DNA of 64,000 nt from G965247475 sp965247475 (GCA_965247475.1 OZ252016.1:62001-126000), one strand, 5' to 3'; positions 51,251 through 62,800 are shown, numbered from the stretch's first letter. Notes: generated by a model from the sequence alone, not told the origin. A program made the numbers and translations.

Positions 51251-52973
51251 GCTGCGAGTCCAGAGCTTCGCGGTGATCGACGAGGTTGAGTTGCGGCTCG
51301 TGCCAGGGCTCAACGTGCTCACCGGTGAGACCGGCGCCGGCAAGTCGATTCTCATGGATGCGATCGGCCTGCTGTTCGGCCAGCGCGCCAGCCCGGCCGA
51401 TGTGCGCCCCGGATCTCGGGCGGCGTACATCGAGGGCATTCTCTCGTCGGACGCCGCCGGGCTGGCGGTCGGGTTGCTCGACACGCTCGACGTGGAACCT
51501 GACGAGGAACTCGTGATCTCGCGCGAGATAGCCGCCGAGGGCCGCTCCGTGTCCCGCGTCGGCGGCCGGGCGGTTCCGCTGCGCGCGCTGGCCGAGATCG
51601 GTCCTGGGTTGGTCGATATCCATGGCCAGACCGAGCACCAATCGCTGTTTGTGCGGGCTCGCCAGCTCGACTATCTCGATCGCTTCGCCGGCAACCTGCC
51701 CGCCCGTGACCGGGTCGCGGGTCTGGTCGCGCAGGTTCGTGATACTCGCCGCCAGATTCGCGAGCTGCGGGACGACGAGCGCGCACGGGCGCGCGATGTG
51801 GATCTGCTCTCGTACCAGATTCAGGAAATCGAGGAAGCTGGGCTCGACGCCACCGAGGAGGCGACGCTCGACGCCGAGCGTCGGGTGCTCGCCAACGCCG
51901 AGCGCCTCCGCGAGCTCGCCGCCCGGGCGATCGATGTCCTCGGCGGCGACGAATCGCCAGGCGCGCTCGAGGCCGTCGGCGAGGCGCAGGCCGCCATCGA
52001 CGAGCTCGCCCTGCTCGATGCCTCCGCCCGAGCGCGGCAGACGCAGCTCGCGGAGTCGCACGCGCTCCTGTCCGACCTTGCGCGCTCGCTCGCAAGCTAT
52101 CGAGCCTCGATCGAGGCTGATCCCGAGCGCCTCGCGGCGCTCGATACGCGGCTCGACGCCATCGACCTGCTCAAGCGCAAATACGGCGACACGGTCGCGG
52201 ATGTCATCGCCTACGCGGTCGATGCGCGCGCACGGCTCGAGCGGCTGACCTCGAGCGACGACCGGCTCCGTGAACTGGCCGGGCGGGAGGCGGCCGCGCT
52301 GGACGAGCTCGGGTGCGCCGCGTCCGAGCTCTCGGGTCGCCGCAAGGTCGCCGCGGGTCGGCTCGCGGCCGCCGTCGCGACGGAGCTGGCCGACTTGAAC
52401 CTGCCGGATGCTCGCTTCGAGGCGCGGCTGTCAACCACACCCCGACCCGATGGGGTTCAGCTTCCCGGCCACGCCCAGCCGGTCGCCTTCGATTCGTCCG
52501 GTGTGGATGCGGGCGAATTCCATCTCTCGGTGAACCCAGGACAGCCGCTGCGGCCGCTCGCGCGCGTGGCGTCCGGCGGCGAGACCTCGCGCATCCTGCT
52601 GGGGCTGAAGTCGGTGCTGGCCGCCGCCGACGCAACGCCCACGCTAGTGTTCGATGAGATCGACATTGGGATCGGCGGACGCGCGGGCGAGATCGTGGGA
52701 CAGAAGCTGGCCGGTCTGGCTCGGGATCACCAGGTGCTGTGCATCACGCATCTGCCCAGCGTGGCCGCGTACGCCGATGCCCATTTCGTGGTCGCGAAGA
52801 GCGCCGAGCGACGCGACACCGTCACCCGCGTCACGCGGATCGAGGGCGGCGACGTCATACAGGAGCTGGCCGCGATGGCTGGTGCCCCTACCGAAGCCGG
52901 GCGCCGGGTCGCTCGCGATCTGCTCACGAGCGCGTGCGCCTGGAAGCATGCGGCGGTGTCCGTGGCGAGCTGA
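51240..52973 (+). CDS. recN: DNA repair protein RecN
   Basis: This is an SMC-like ATPase acting in double-strand break repair. The 577-aa protein has an N-terminal Walker A TGETGAGKSILMDAI, HGQTEHQSL, long coiled-coil arms (residues ~150-370, rich in Arg, Glu and Ala), and the C-terminal ABC signature VASGGETSR, with Walker B FDEIDIGIGG. GTG 51240 gives the family N-terminus LLELRVQSFAVIDEV; the open frame upstream lies inside nadK. Confidence 0.95.
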   Translation: MLLELRVQSFAVIDEVELRLVPGLNVLTGETGAGKSILMDAIGLLFGQRASPADVRPGSRAAYIEGILSSDAAGLAVGLLDTLDVEPDEELVISREIAAEGRSVSRVGGRAVPLRALAEIGPGLVDIHGQTEHQSLFVRARQLDYLDRFAGNLPARDRVAGLVAQVRDTRRQIRELRDDERARARDVDLLSYQIQEIEEAGLDATEEATLDAERRVLANAERLRELAARAIDVLGGDESPGALEAVGEAQAAIDELALLDASARARQTQLAESHALLSDLARSLASYRASIEADPERLAALDTRLDAIDLLKRKYGDTVADVIAYAVDARARLERLTSSDDRLRELAGREAAALDELGCAASELSGRRKVAAGRLAAAVATELADLNLPDARFEARLSTTPRPDGVQLPGHAQPVAFDSSGVDAGEFHLSVNPGQPLRPLARVASGGETSRILLGLKSVLAAADATPTLVFDEIDIGIGGRAGEIVGQKLAGLARDHQVLCITHLPSVAAYADAHFVVAKSAERRDTVTRVTRIEGGDVIQELAAMAGAPTEAGRRVARDLLTSACAWKHAAVSVAS

Positions 52974-53125
52974 GGGCGCCCCCGCTCGCCCGGTTTCGTC
53001 GATGGCGCGCACACCCCTGGTGGTAGTCTGAAATCCACCTCACGGGAGGCGCTCGCACCCATGGTTCGCCACGCTGTACGCATCGGGCTGGGCAGGGTCC
53101 CGTCGGCCTGGCCTCGGATTCAGCG

Positions 53126-54661
53126 GTGATACGCGCGCGGAACCGCCGTCCCGATACGAACGCCCGGCTGCTCCCATGGCCGCCGTCGTTGCGCGCCCGC
53201 GCGTACCCGCGTGATCTGCTCGGACGGCGCCTCGTACGGCTGGCGCGCCGACGCCAGCTTGCCACCGCCGTTCGGATCACCCCGCGCACGCTGGCGATCG
53301 GCGCCGTGGTCGCGCTCGCCGTTGCGGTGATCGCCAGAATCGCTGCCGGCGCTGACCCGCTCGGGGCGGCGCTTGCCGCGTCGCTCGGCGTTGCGGTCCT
53401 TGCCGTTCTTGCGATTGCGGTCACCATTCCCGCGCCGCGCGACATCGCGCTCGCCTATGACGCCCGAGTTGGGCTCCAGGAGCGCCTCTCCACTGCTGTG
53501 ACGCTCGGGTCCGATGTCGATGACGAGATGCGCAGCCTCCAGCGCACGGATGCCCTTCGCGCGGCGCGCGCGCTCGATGCCGCCGCTGCCTTTCCGCTTC
53601 GGGCGCCGCGGCGCGATTTTGTCCTGCTGGTCGCCACGGCCGCGCTCATCGCCATCTGGCTGTGGATCAATGGCGGCGGGCTGCTCGAGCCGCCGATCGA
53701 TATCCCCGCGATCGCCCCCGGATCGATGGCCTCCGAGGCCGACCCTGCCGGTGGCTCGATCGGCGCCGCGCCGGCGCCGCCCGTATCCGCCGAGACGCTG
53801 GCGGAGATCCGCGCGCTCCAGGCCTCCCTGGAGCAGCTTCGCGCTCAGATCGATCCCAGTGGCGCCGCGGCCGGACAGGCGCTCGCGGACGCCTCCGAGT
53901 CGCTGCGCCGGTCGGCTGGGGCTCGAAGTGTCGGTCGTCCGCTCAGCAGCGAGGACTTCGCGGCCGCCGCGGATGCGCTGCGACGCTTGGTCGATGAGCT
54001 GTCGCAGATGAATGCCGCCCAGCTCGAGGAGCTAGCCGAGAGCTTCAGCGCCGCCGCCGGTGCGGCCGCCGCCGACCCGGTCTTGTCGGAGCGTTTCGAC
54101 CAGGCCGCCGCGGCGCTCGAGCGCAGCCGGCTTGCCGATGCGCAGGCCGCGCTCGCCGAGCTGGCCGAGTACGTCGAGTCGGCGGGTGCCGGCATCGCCA
54201 ACAACCAGGCGATCGAACGGGAGATAGAGGCGCTCGAACAGGCGCTGGCCAGCGCGCTGGAATCCAGTCAGGGCGCGTCCTCGCGTGACCCGGCGACTGA
54301 AGGCGACGGGGCCGCGGCCGGCGAAGGTGACGGAGCGGCGGGAGCGATGCAGGACGGCGGTTCGACGGCTGGATCCGGCGCATCGAGTGTCGCCGGCCAG
54401 GCGGTTCCCGATGCGCTCGAGAACCTCCCGCCGGGTCAGCGAATCGGCGCCGACGGAAACTTGGAGATCGTGCGGATCGACGCATCCGCGGACACCGACG
54501 AGACCGTCGATCGACCAATCCTCAAGCTTGGCACCGATCGTGAGCAACGGTTCGATGCGCCCGCGGGATCGCTCGGCTTTGCCGTCGGCCGTCCGGACGT
54601 GGACCGTTCACTGCCGCCGGAGTTGCAGCCCATTGTTGATCGTTACTTCCGGTCGCCCTGA
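53126..54661 (+). CDS. Membrane protein of the MoxR/DUF58 cluster, unrecognised family
   Basis: This 511-aa protein has two hydrophobic helices near residues 55-105, a third at ~167-185, then a long Ala/Glu/Asp-rich helical, probably coiled-coil, region (residues ~210-390). A Gly/Ser/Asp low-complexity linker and a short conserved-looking end with LPPELQPIVDRYFRSP follow. It starts a tight operon with MoxR, DUF58 and two VWA proteins, so it may be their membrane partner. The GTG start is weakly supported; TAGTCT at ~53024 may be a -10. Confidence 0.72.
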   Translation: MIRARNRRPDTNARLLPWPPSLRARAYPRDLLGRRLVRLARRRQLATAVRITPRTLAIGAVVALAVAVIARIAAGADPLGAALAASLGVAVLAVLAIAVTIPAPRDIALAYDARVGLQERLSTAVTLGSDVDDEMRSLQRTDALRAARALDAAAAFPLRAPRRDFVLLVATAALIAIWLWINGGGLLEPPIDIPAIAPGSMASEADPAGGSIGAAPAPPVSAETLAEIRALQASLEQLRAQIDPSGAAAGQALADASESLRRSAGARSVGRPLSSEDFAAAADALRRLVDELSQMNAAQLEELAESFSAAAGAAAADPVLSERFDQAAAALERSRLADAQAALAELAEYVESAGAGIANNQAIEREIEALEQALASALESSQGASSRDPATEGDGAAAGEGDGAAGAMQDGGSTAGSGASSVAGQAVPDALENLPPGQRIGADGNLEIVRIDASADTDETVDRPILKLGTDREQRFDAPAGSLGFAVGRPDVDRSLPPELQPIVDRYFRSP

Positions 54662-54664
54662 GCT

Positions 54665-55669
<1,005 letters not shown>

Positions 55670-55673
55670 CGCA

Positions 55674-56567
55674 GTGATCGCCGACGCCACGCCGTCATTC
55701 GTTCCAGAGCCCGGTCTACGCGCGCACCTCGAGCGACTTTCGATCGTCTCCGTCCGTCCCCACGGCCACCTGCACACGGGCGGACGGCGCAGCCGCGCAA
55801 CCGGCTCGTCGATCGAGTTTGCCGATCACCGCCGCTACAGCCCCGGCGATGACTTTCGCCAGATCGACTGGAACCTCTATGCGCGATCTGATGATCTCTT
55901 CATCAAGGTTCGCGAGTCGGAGGAGACGCTGGTCGTGCACTTGCTGCTCGACGTCAGCGCGTCAATGGGCACCGGCGACCCCACCAAGCTCCACACCGGG
56001 CAGGCGGTGCTGGCCGCGCTCGGGTGGATCACGCTCACCGGGCACGACGTCTTGTCGGCCGCCGCTTTCGGACCCGCGCTCGGCGAGGTCCTGCCGCCCC
56101 TGCAAGGTCGCGCCGCGATGGACCGCCTGATCGAGTTCCTGGATCAGCAACGGCCCGCCGGCCGCACCGGCTTGGCCGCCGCCGCGCGCGCCCACAACGC
56201 CCGGGCGCTGCCGCACGGAGTCGCCATTCTCGTCTCCGACCTGCTCGCGCCGGACGCCGCCGCCGCGATTGGGACCCTGGCCGAACGGGGACACGAGCTC
56301 ACGGTCATCCACGTGCTCGATCGTGAGTTCCTCCAGCCGGCGTTCGCGGAGGAGGCCGAGCTCGTCGATGTCGAGGGCGGCGCGCACGTCGAGATCTTCG
56401 GCGATCCGGAGATCCTCGTGAGATATCGGTCGGTCGTCACGGACTGGATGGGTGAGTTGCAGCGGTTCTGTCACCAGCGCAACGTCCGCTACGTGCCGAT
56501 CGAATCGGATTGGCCGGTTGAGGACATCGTGCTCCGACGCCTGCGAGCGCATCGGGTCACCGCGTGA
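55674..56567 (+). CDS. DUF58-domain protein
   Basis: This 297-aa protein has the DUF58 hallmark YSPGDDFRQIDWNLYAR, followed by a VWA-like fold with DVSASMGTGD. DUF58 proteins almost always accompany MoxR ATPases; their molecular role is unsettled. GTG 55674 lies four bases after the moxR stop. Its own stop overlaps the next start (GTGA). Confidence 0.92.
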   Translation: MIADATPSFVPEPGLRAHLERLSIVSVRPHGHLHTGGRRSRATGSSIEFADHRRYSPGDDFRQIDWNLYARSDDLFIKVRESEETLVVHLLLDVSASMGTGDPTKLHTGQAVLAALGWITLTGHDVLSAAAFGPALGEVLPPLQGRAAMDRLIEFLDQQRPAGRTGLAAAARAHNARALPHGVAILVSDLLAPDAAAAIGTLAERGHELTVIHVLDREFLQPAFAEEAELVDVEGGAHVEIFGDPEILVRYRSVVTDWMGELQRFCHQRNVRYVPIESDWPVEDIVLRRLRAHRVTA

Positions 56568-58402
56568 CCTGGGCCGGACCGCTCGCCTTCGGATGGATCG
56601 GGCTGGGGTTGGTCATTCTTGCCTTCTACTGGCTCCGGCCGGGCCGTCAGCAGATCCAGGTTGCATCCGTTCTGCTCTGGCGCCGCATGCTCGAGAGTCG
56701 TGCCGAGCGCACCTGGCTCGACTGGCTCAAACGCCACCTGCTCCTGATCCTTCAGCTGCTCGTGGTCGCCGCGCTCGCGCTCACGCTGGCCCGACCCGAG
56801 TGTCAGCGGACCACGTCGATCGGTCCGCCTGCCGCGGTCGTGATCGACGCGTCGCTCTCGATGCGTATGACCGACGTACTGCCGTCCCGGCTCGAAGCCG
56901 CGCAGGCACGGGCGATCGCGCTCGTGCGCGACCTGCCCGACGGCACGCGGATCTCGGTGGTGGAAGCCGGCGGCACGGCGCGACCGGTCGTGATCGGCTC
57001 GACTGATCGCCGCGAGATTGAATCCGCGATCGCCGGCATCCGGCCGTCCGTCGCGGAGGGCCAGGTTGCCGCCGCGCTCGATCTTGGCCTCGCCATCGCG
57101 CCGGCCGAGCAGGGCGGCGCGGTCACGCTGTTTACCGACGGCTCCTTCGAGCTCCCGCCCGACGGGCGCTTCGGAGAGGTCCGCGCCGTGATCGTGGGCG
57201 ATGCGGTTGCCAATCTGGAGCTCGAGGACTTCGCGGTCCGTCGGCGGCTTGACGACCCCGCGCGCATCGAGGCCACGGTGGCGGTTCGTAACCACGGACC
57301 CGCCCCCGCGCGGGTCGCGATCGCTATCCACGGCGACGCCCGCGTCGTCGGCGATCGAACGGTCGGCGTGGCCGGCGGCGAGCGCTTGGTCGCGGTGTTT
57401 GAGGACCTGCCCCCGCAGGCGGGCTACGAGGCGCGCATCGTGCATGGCGGTGACGCCTTCCCGCTCGACGATCGCGCCTTTGCGGAGCTCGCCGAGCCAC
57501 GACCGCTCGACGTGCTTGTGGTCGGCGGCGGACCTGAGCCGGTCGTTCGTGCCCTCCTGGCGCTCCCTGGCGTTCGCGCCGCCGGGATTGCGCCGGAGGA
57601 GTTTCCGAGCGCGCCGGCCGCCGACGTCTACGTTTTCCAGGAGTGGGTTCCGGAGGTGCTTCCGCGGACGTCGCTTGTCCTGGCACGCCCGCCCGAGGTG
57701 GCTGCAGTGGACGTGGCGCCGCCGGTCTCGGGCGAGCCCATCCCGCTGGTCGCGACCGCGAGCCCGCTGCTTCGTTTCCTGAACGTCGGCGACCTCCCGG
57801 CCGCTGCGGCGTTTCGCTATCCCGTGCCGTCGTGGGCGCGGCCCGCTCTGCTCGCCGGCGACGACGCAGTGCTCGCCCACGGGATCAGCGATGGCCGTCG
57901 CGTCGCGCTCGTCGGGCTCGACATCACCGCGCCGGACACCGCCGCCGCGCTCTGGTACCCCATCCTGTGGCGGAACGTCCTAGCGGCGGTCGACCCCTTC
58001 AACCCGTTGCCGGGTGCGGATTCGCTCCAGGCGGAGCGCCCGATCACACTCGTGCCGCACCCGCTTGCCGACCGGGTCGAGATCACCGGCCCCGACGGCC
58101 AGACTCACGCATATGATGCGGCCGCCGGAATCGCGCTGACGCCCGATCGTCTCGGCGCCTACGTAATCCGGCAGTTCACCGACGGCGAGCTGCTCGCCCA
58201 GAGCCGCGCGACCCTCGACCCACCTCCGGGCGCGGGCGCGCTCGCGCGAGGATCGCTGCTCGGCGGCGGGCCCAGAGCGACGCCAGCGGCGGAGATCGAG
58301 ACCTCTCGGATCGTCGAGCTCTGGCCGCTGTTCGCCGTGATCGGCCTGGTGCTGCTGATGGCCGAGTGGTGGTGGTTCCACCGGGTTCGCGGGCTGCGCT
58401 GA
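56564..58402 (+). CDS. BatA-like VWA-domain membrane protein
   Basis: This 612-aa protein has an N-terminal helix pair (residues ~7-24 and ~58-78) as in BatA/aerotolerance regulators, then a VWA domain with the MIDAS motif DASLSM and a TDGSF strand. A long beta-rich, probably extracytoplasmic, region follows, then a C-terminal helix (LFAVIGLVLLMAEWWWF). It is translationally coupled to DUF58 and probably acts with MoxR at the membrane. Confidence 0.88.
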   Translation: MTWAGPLAFGWIGLGLVILAFYWLRPGRQQIQVASVLLWRRMLESRAERTWLDWLKRHLLLILQLLVVAALALTLARPECQRTTSIGPPAAVVIDASLSMRMTDVLPSRLEAAQARAIALVRDLPDGTRISVVEAGGTARPVVIGSTDRREIESAIAGIRPSVAEGQVAAALDLGLAIAPAEQGGAVTLFTDGSFELPPDGRFGEVRAVIVGDAVANLELEDFAVRRRLDDPARIEATVAVRNHGPAPARVAIAIHGDARVVGDRTVGVAGGERLVAVFEDLPPQAGYEARIVHGGDAFPLDDRAFAELAEPRPLDVLVVGGGPEPVVRALLALPGVRAAGIAPEEFPSAPAADVYVFQEWVPEVLPRTSLVLARPPEVAAVDVAPPVSGEPIPLVATASPLLRFLNVGDLPAAAAFRYPVPSWARPALLAGDDAVLAHGISDGRRVALVGLDITAPDTAAALWYPILWRNVLAAVDPFNPLPGADSLQAERPITLVPHPLADRVEITGPDGQTHAYDAAAGIALTPDRLGAYVIRQFTDGELLAQSRATLDPPPGAGALARGSLLGGGPRATPAAEIETSRIVELWPLFAVIGLVLLMAEWWWFHRVRGLR

Positions 58403-58405
58403 CCG

Positions 58406-61054
58406 ATGACGCTCGATCGCCCCTGGCTGCTGGTGCTCCTTGGGCTGATCCCGCTCGCCGTCTGGCTCGCGGGCGCCAGCCGCGCCAGGCTCTCGGTGCC
58501 GCGTGGCGCGCTGGCTGCCGGCTTGCGGGCGCTGGGGCTCGGCGCGGCCGTGCTCGCGCTCGCGGGGCTGACGGCCGGCGCCGGCCGTCAGCCGGTGACG
58601 ATCTTCGCAATCGATACCTCCGAGAGCGTCTTGCTCTCCGAGCAAGCCGGCGCGCTCGACGCGGTCGATACGTTCGTCCGGGGCTTTGGCGACGATGCGC
58701 CGGTCGGCGTCGTGCAGTTCGCCCAGCGACCAATCGTGCTCGCAATGCCCGGCCGCCTGGCGGAGGCGCCGTCCCTCCGGACCGATCTGCCCCCAGGCGC
58801 TACCGATCTTGCCGCCGGCCTCACGGCCTCGTTGAGCCTCATTCCCGATGATGCGGCGGGCCGGATCGTGGTGATCACCGATGGCAACGCCACCCGCGGC
58901 GACACCGAGGCGGTCCTCCAGGCCGCCGTCGCCCGCGGCGTTGAGATATCGTTCGCGCCGGTCCGCGCCCTGCGCGGGTCGGATCTTGCCATCGGCGCCC
59001 TTCGCCTACCGCCCGACGTGCGCGAGGGCGCACCGATCAAGGCGCGCATCGCCATCGATTCGGACCGCCACGCATCCGCCCGGCTGCGGCTTTGGGACGG
59101 CCCGCGCCTGCTCACTGATGGGCCGATCGATGTGGCGCCGGGATTGCAGGAGTTCGGCGTGGACGTTGGCGGCCTCGGTGTGGGATTCCACCGCCTGCGC
59201 GCGGAGCTGCTGGAGGACGCCGATCAACGCCTCGCGAACAACGTGGCCGAGGCGTTCGTGCACGTGCGCCCGCCCGGCGCGGTCCTCGGCGTCAGTACCG
59301 ACGGCTTGCCGCTGGTCGGGCGGGCGTTGCTTTCAGGGGGTCTGACATTCCGGACGGTCTCACCGGCCGAGTTGGGCGCCACCGAGCTCGCCGGTTTCGA
59401 CGCCATCTTGATGTCCGACGTACCCGCTGGAGCGCTCGAACCGGCCGCCGTCGACCGCATCCGCGACCACGTGAGCGCTGGGCACGGGCTGCTGGTCATG
59501 GGCGGCCCTCACAGCTTTGCCGCCGGCGCCTACGAGGACACGGCGCTCGATCGCGTCCTGCCGGTCTGGTCGAATCCGACCGAAGAGCGCCCCGATCCGC
59601 GTCTGGCCCTCGTGCTCGTCATCGACCGCTCATCCAGCATGGCGAGTGGCGCGACCGAGGGTGCCGCCAAGATCGATCTTGCCATCGAGGCCGCGATCGA
59701 GGCCGTCTCCTTGCTGCAGGAGGGCGACATCCTCGGCGTCCTCGCGTTTGACTTCGAGGGGCAATGGATCGTCCCACCGCGCCCGATCGAAGGCCCCGGG
59801 GCCTTGCGGAGCGCGATCGACGGCATTCGCGGGATCCGCCTTGGCAGCTCCACCGACCTCTACCTCGGAATGTGGATGGCTCAGGCGCGCCTCCGGCGCG
59901 TCGACGCCTCGATCAAGCACGTCGTACTGCTCACCGACGGCAAGGCGCATCAGGGCACGTTCGAATCGCTGTCACGCGCCATGCGGCAGCACAACATCAC
60001 GGTCACCTCGATCGCCATCGGTGAGGACGCCGAACGCGATCTGCTCGAGAGCATCGCCCGCGTCGGCGGCGGCCGCTTCTATGCCGTGGACGACCCCCGC
60101 AATCTTCCGCGCGTGCTGACCCAGGAGACCGAGCTGGCCGGCGACTTCGCGATCGTCGAGCGTGAGTTCCAGCCGCGGCTCGTCGGTTCGAGCCCCGTGC
60201 TCGACGGCCCGCTTGATGGACTGGAGTTCCCCCTGCTGGCCGGATTCGTTCGCACGCGCGCCAAGCCGACCGCGGAGATCGTGCTGGCCTCCGATAGCAA
60301 CGACCCGGTTCTGGCGCATTGGCAGTTCGGGCGTGGCCGCGCAATGGCCTGGACTTCCGACGCCGGCGCCGATTGGGCGCGGGCCTGGGCCGAGTGGCCG
60401 GGCTTCACGGACTTCGTACGCCAGGCGGCCAACTGGGTCATGCCGCCGCCCGGTGACGACGGCTCCGGATTGTTCGTATCGACCACCGTCGAGGCGGGCC
60501 GCGCGCTGATCGAGATCGACTCGGTCGACGCCAACGGCCGTTTCCGCAACCAGCTCCGCACCAGGCTGGAGATCGTCGATCCGGTGGGAGCACGTCACCC
60601 GCTCGTGGCCGAGCAGGTGGCGCCCGGTCGCTATGCGGCCCGCTCACCTGAGTTGCCGCCGGGCGTCTACGAGCTCCGCGTCGAGCAGCACGACAATGCG
60701 GACCAGGTGGCCGCGGCCAGCTCGGGCTTCGTGATCCCGGCTGCCGCCGAAGTTCGCCGCAACCGCGCGGACACGGCGTTGCTGCGTCGCATCGCCTCCC
60801 TTACCGGCGGTGCCGAGGTGCGGTCGACCACCGAGCTCGCGTCTTTGGGACTCCGCGGTGGGGACGGGTGGCGGGCCTCCTGGCCATTCTTTGTCACGGC
60901 GGCGTTGCTCTTGTTCACGGCCGATGTTGGTGTCCGGCGCATTCGCGGCTCGCCGACCGAGATCAGGGAGCGACTGAGCGAGCGTGTAGAATTGCTGCGA
61001 AGCCGCGCTCGTGCGTTGCGTCGGCTTCGGCCCGCGCGGCCGTCCGCGCGCTGA
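58406..61054 (+). CDS. Large VWA-domain membrane protein with two VWA-like domains
   Basis: This 882-aa protein has two N-terminal helices, then a first VWA-like domain with AIDTSES and ITDGNAT. A segment like a class I amidotransferase fold follows (FDAILMSDVP, GHGLLVMGGPHSF), then a second VWA domain with DRSSSMASG and LLTDGKAHQG. A beta-rich region and a late membrane helix (~residues 830-848) come next, with an Arg-rich cytoplasmic tail. ATG 58406 lies three bases after the previous stop. It completes the MoxR cluster. Confidence 0.88.
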   Translation: MTLDRPWLLVLLGLIPLAVWLAGASRARLSVPRGALAAGLRALGLGAAVLALAGLTAGAGRQPVTIFAIDTSESVLLSEQAGALDAVDTFVRGFGDDAPVGVVQFAQRPIVLAMPGRLAEAPSLRTDLPPGATDLAAGLTASLSLIPDDAAGRIVVITDGNATRGDTEAVLQAAVARGVEISFAPVRALRGSDLAIGALRLPPDVREGAPIKARIAIDSDRHASARLRLWDGPRLLTDGPIDVAPGLQEFGVDVGGLGVGFHRLRAELLEDADQRLANNVAEAFVHVRPPGAVLGVSTDGLPLVGRALLSGGLTFRTVSPAELGATELAGFDAILMSDVPAGALEPAAVDRIRDHVSAGHGLLVMGGPHSFAAGAYEDTALDRVLPVWSNPTEERPDPRLALVLVIDRSSSMASGATEGAAKIDLAIEAAIEAVSLLQEGDILGVLAFDFEGQWIVPPRPIEGPGALRSAIDGIRGIRLGSSTDLYLGMWMAQARLRRVDASIKHVVLLTDGKAHQGTFESLSRAMRQHNITVTSIAIGEDAERDLLESIARVGGGRFYAVDDPRNLPRVLTQETELAGDFAIVEREFQPRLVGSSPVLDGPLDGLEFPLLAGFVRTRAKPTAEIVLASDSNDPVLAHWQFGRGRAMAWTSDAGADWARAWAEWPGFTDFVRQAANWVMPPPGDDGSGLFVSTTVEAGRALIEIDSVDANGRFRNQLRTRLEIVDPVGARHPLVAEQVAPGRYAARSPELPPGVYELRVEQHDNADQVAAASSGFVIPAAAEVRRNRADTALLRRIASLTGGAEVRSTTELASLGLRGGDGWRASWPFFVTAALLLFTADVGVRRIRGSPTEIRERLSERVELLRSRARALRRLRPARPSAR

Positions 61055-61064
61055 CCTTCGTCTC

Positions 61065-62450
61065 GTGAAGAACCCTACCGGCCCTCTGGCACAACTCTTC
61101 GGGCAAGCGGGACGGCAGTTCTATCTCGTTGGTGGACCCGTCCGCGACCGCATCATGGGTCGGCCTACCCGCGACCTCGACTTCACCACCAATGCGCGTC
61201 CCGAGAAGACCAAGGTCCTTCTGCGCCGCGCCGGCGCGTCCGGCGTCTTCACCGTTGGCGAAGAATTCGGCACCATCGGCGCGGTCTTCGGCAAGCTTCG
61301 CGTCGAGATAACCACGTTTCGGTCCGAGGCCTACCAACCCGGCTCACGCAAGCCCGCGGTCGAATTTGGCGACTCTCTTGAAGCCGACCTGAGCCGGCGC
61401 GACTTCACGGTGAACGCGATCGCGCAGGACGCGCTCACCGGCCGCATCATCGATCCATATGGGGGCGTCCGCGACATCGTGCGTGGCGTCATTCGCGGCG
61501 TTGGGAATCCCGACGATCGTTTTCGCGAAGATCCGCTGCGCGTACTGCGCGCGGTGCGATTCGCCGCGCAGCTGCGATTCGATCTGGACGCCGAGACAGC
61601 CTCGGCCATGCGTCGGCACGCCGCGCAACTCGCCTCCGTGAGCGCCGAGCGCATCGGCGCCGAGCTGCGGCTCATCATGCTGTCCGAGAGACCCGATCGC
61701 GCCATCGTCGCGCTCTTGGAGCTCAGCCTTCTCAGCCTGGTCCTCCCCGAGCTCATCCCCCTCCAAAGCACGGTCCAGGATGAGCACCATCAGCACAAGG
61801 ATGTGTTCGCGCACACGATGCGCGTGGTCGATAACACCGCGCCGCTCGCGGAGCTGCGCTGGGCGGCGCTGCTGCACGATGTCGCCAAGCCCGACACCAA
61901 GTCCGTGCGCGGCCGGCGAGTGCGGTTCTATGGCCACGAAGAGGCCGGCGCGCGCAAGGCGCGGGCGATCTTGCGCCGCCTGCGCTTCGACAATGTGTTC
62001 GCCGACCGGATCTCGCACATCGTGCTGCTCCACATGCGCGCCAACGGCTACGACTCCGACTGGACCGACGGGGCCGTGCGCCGGTTCATTCGGGAGGCCG
62101 GGATCGATCTGTCCACGCTGATCGCCCTCTCACGCGCGGACATCACCAGCTATCGGCCTCGCCGGGTCGAGCGGGGCCTGGCGCGGGTGGCCGAGCTAGA
62201 GGCGCGCTGCGAGCTCTTGCTCGGCGAGCAGGATGTGCGCGCGCTCGACAGCCCACTCGACGGCCATCACCTCATGCGGATGTTCGACCGTCCTCCGGGC
62301 CGCTGGATCAAACCGATCAAGCAGCATCTGCTCGACCTGGTGCTGGACGGCGAACTCGAGCCCGACGACGTGGAGGGCGGCGAGCGCGCGGCGCGTGAGT
62401 TCGCGGCGCGGACATCCGACACTCGGCCGGTCGCGGCCTCCAGGGCCTAG
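61065..62450 (+). CDS. cca: CCA-adding/poly(A) polymerase-family tRNA nucleotidyltransferase with HD domain
   Basis: This class II nucleotidyltransferase is expected to build or repair the tRNA CCA end. The 461-aa protein has the head motif YLVGGPVRDRIMG with the catalytic DLDFTT aspartates, RRDFTVNAIA, REDPLRVLRAVRFAAQL, and a C-terminal HD domain (LLHDVAKPDTK). GTG 61065 is 10 nt after the preceding stop; an upstream in-frame start would overlap that gene. CCA versus poly(A) specificity cannot be told by eye. Confidence 0.92.
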   Translation: MKNPTGPLAQLFGQAGRQFYLVGGPVRDRIMGRPTRDLDFTTNARPEKTKVLLRRAGASGVFTVGEEFGTIGAVFGKLRVEITTFRSEAYQPGSRKPAVEFGDSLEADLSRRDFTVNAIAQDALTGRIIDPYGGVRDIVRGVIRGVGNPDDRFREDPLRVLRAVRFAAQLRFDLDAETASAMRRHAAQLASVSAERIGAELRLIMLSERPDRAIVALLELSLLSLVLPELIPLQSTVQDEHHQHKDVFAHTMRVVDNTAPLAELRWAALLHDVAKPDTKSVRGRRVRFYGHEEAGARKARAILRRLRFDNVFADRISHIVLLHMRANGYDSDWTDGAVRRFIREAGIDLSTLIALSRADITSYRPRRVERGLARVAELEARCELLLGEQDVRALDSPLDGHHLMRMFDRPPGRWIKPIKQHLLDLVLDGELEPDDVEGGERAAREFAARTSDTRPVAASRA

Positions 62451-62498
62451 GCGTAGATCCCACCGCACGTGCTCGCGCCTCCGCGCCGAGGATCGAGG

Positions 62499-62800
62499 GT
62501 CATTCCGACGCGAAGCGGAGGGCCGTCCTGAGTCCGTTGAAGGGCCTAGTGGGCGCCGGCACAGCGGCCGACCTCCCGTGTCATTCCTGTGTGTCCGAGG
62601 TGGGGGTGAGGCTTAGTAGGGTCCCGAGCGACCGGCATCCCGTGTGGGGGCACCCTTGTGGTTGCCCGCGGTGGTGACTCCGCGCATCCCTCCTATCATT
62701 CCGAGCGCAGCGAGGAATCTCATGGCCGCCGGACCGTCGAAAGCTCGTCCTGAGCTTGTCGAAGGACCGGTCCTTCTGAGTCCACCTAAGGGGCCTAACC
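62499..62800. repeat. Composite dispersed repeats, element 6, in a 490-nt gap
   Basis: Three related pieces follow one another: GTCATTCCGACGCGAAGCGG with GTCCTGAGTCCGTTGAAGG; GTCATTCCTGTG with TTAGTAGGGTCCCG; and TCATTCCGAGCGCAGCGAGG with GTCCTGAGCTTGTCGAAGGA. A near-perfect hairpin GGGCACCC-TTGT-GGTTGCCC lies at 62648-62667. I see no gene between cca and the LiaF-like gene. Confidence 0.75.
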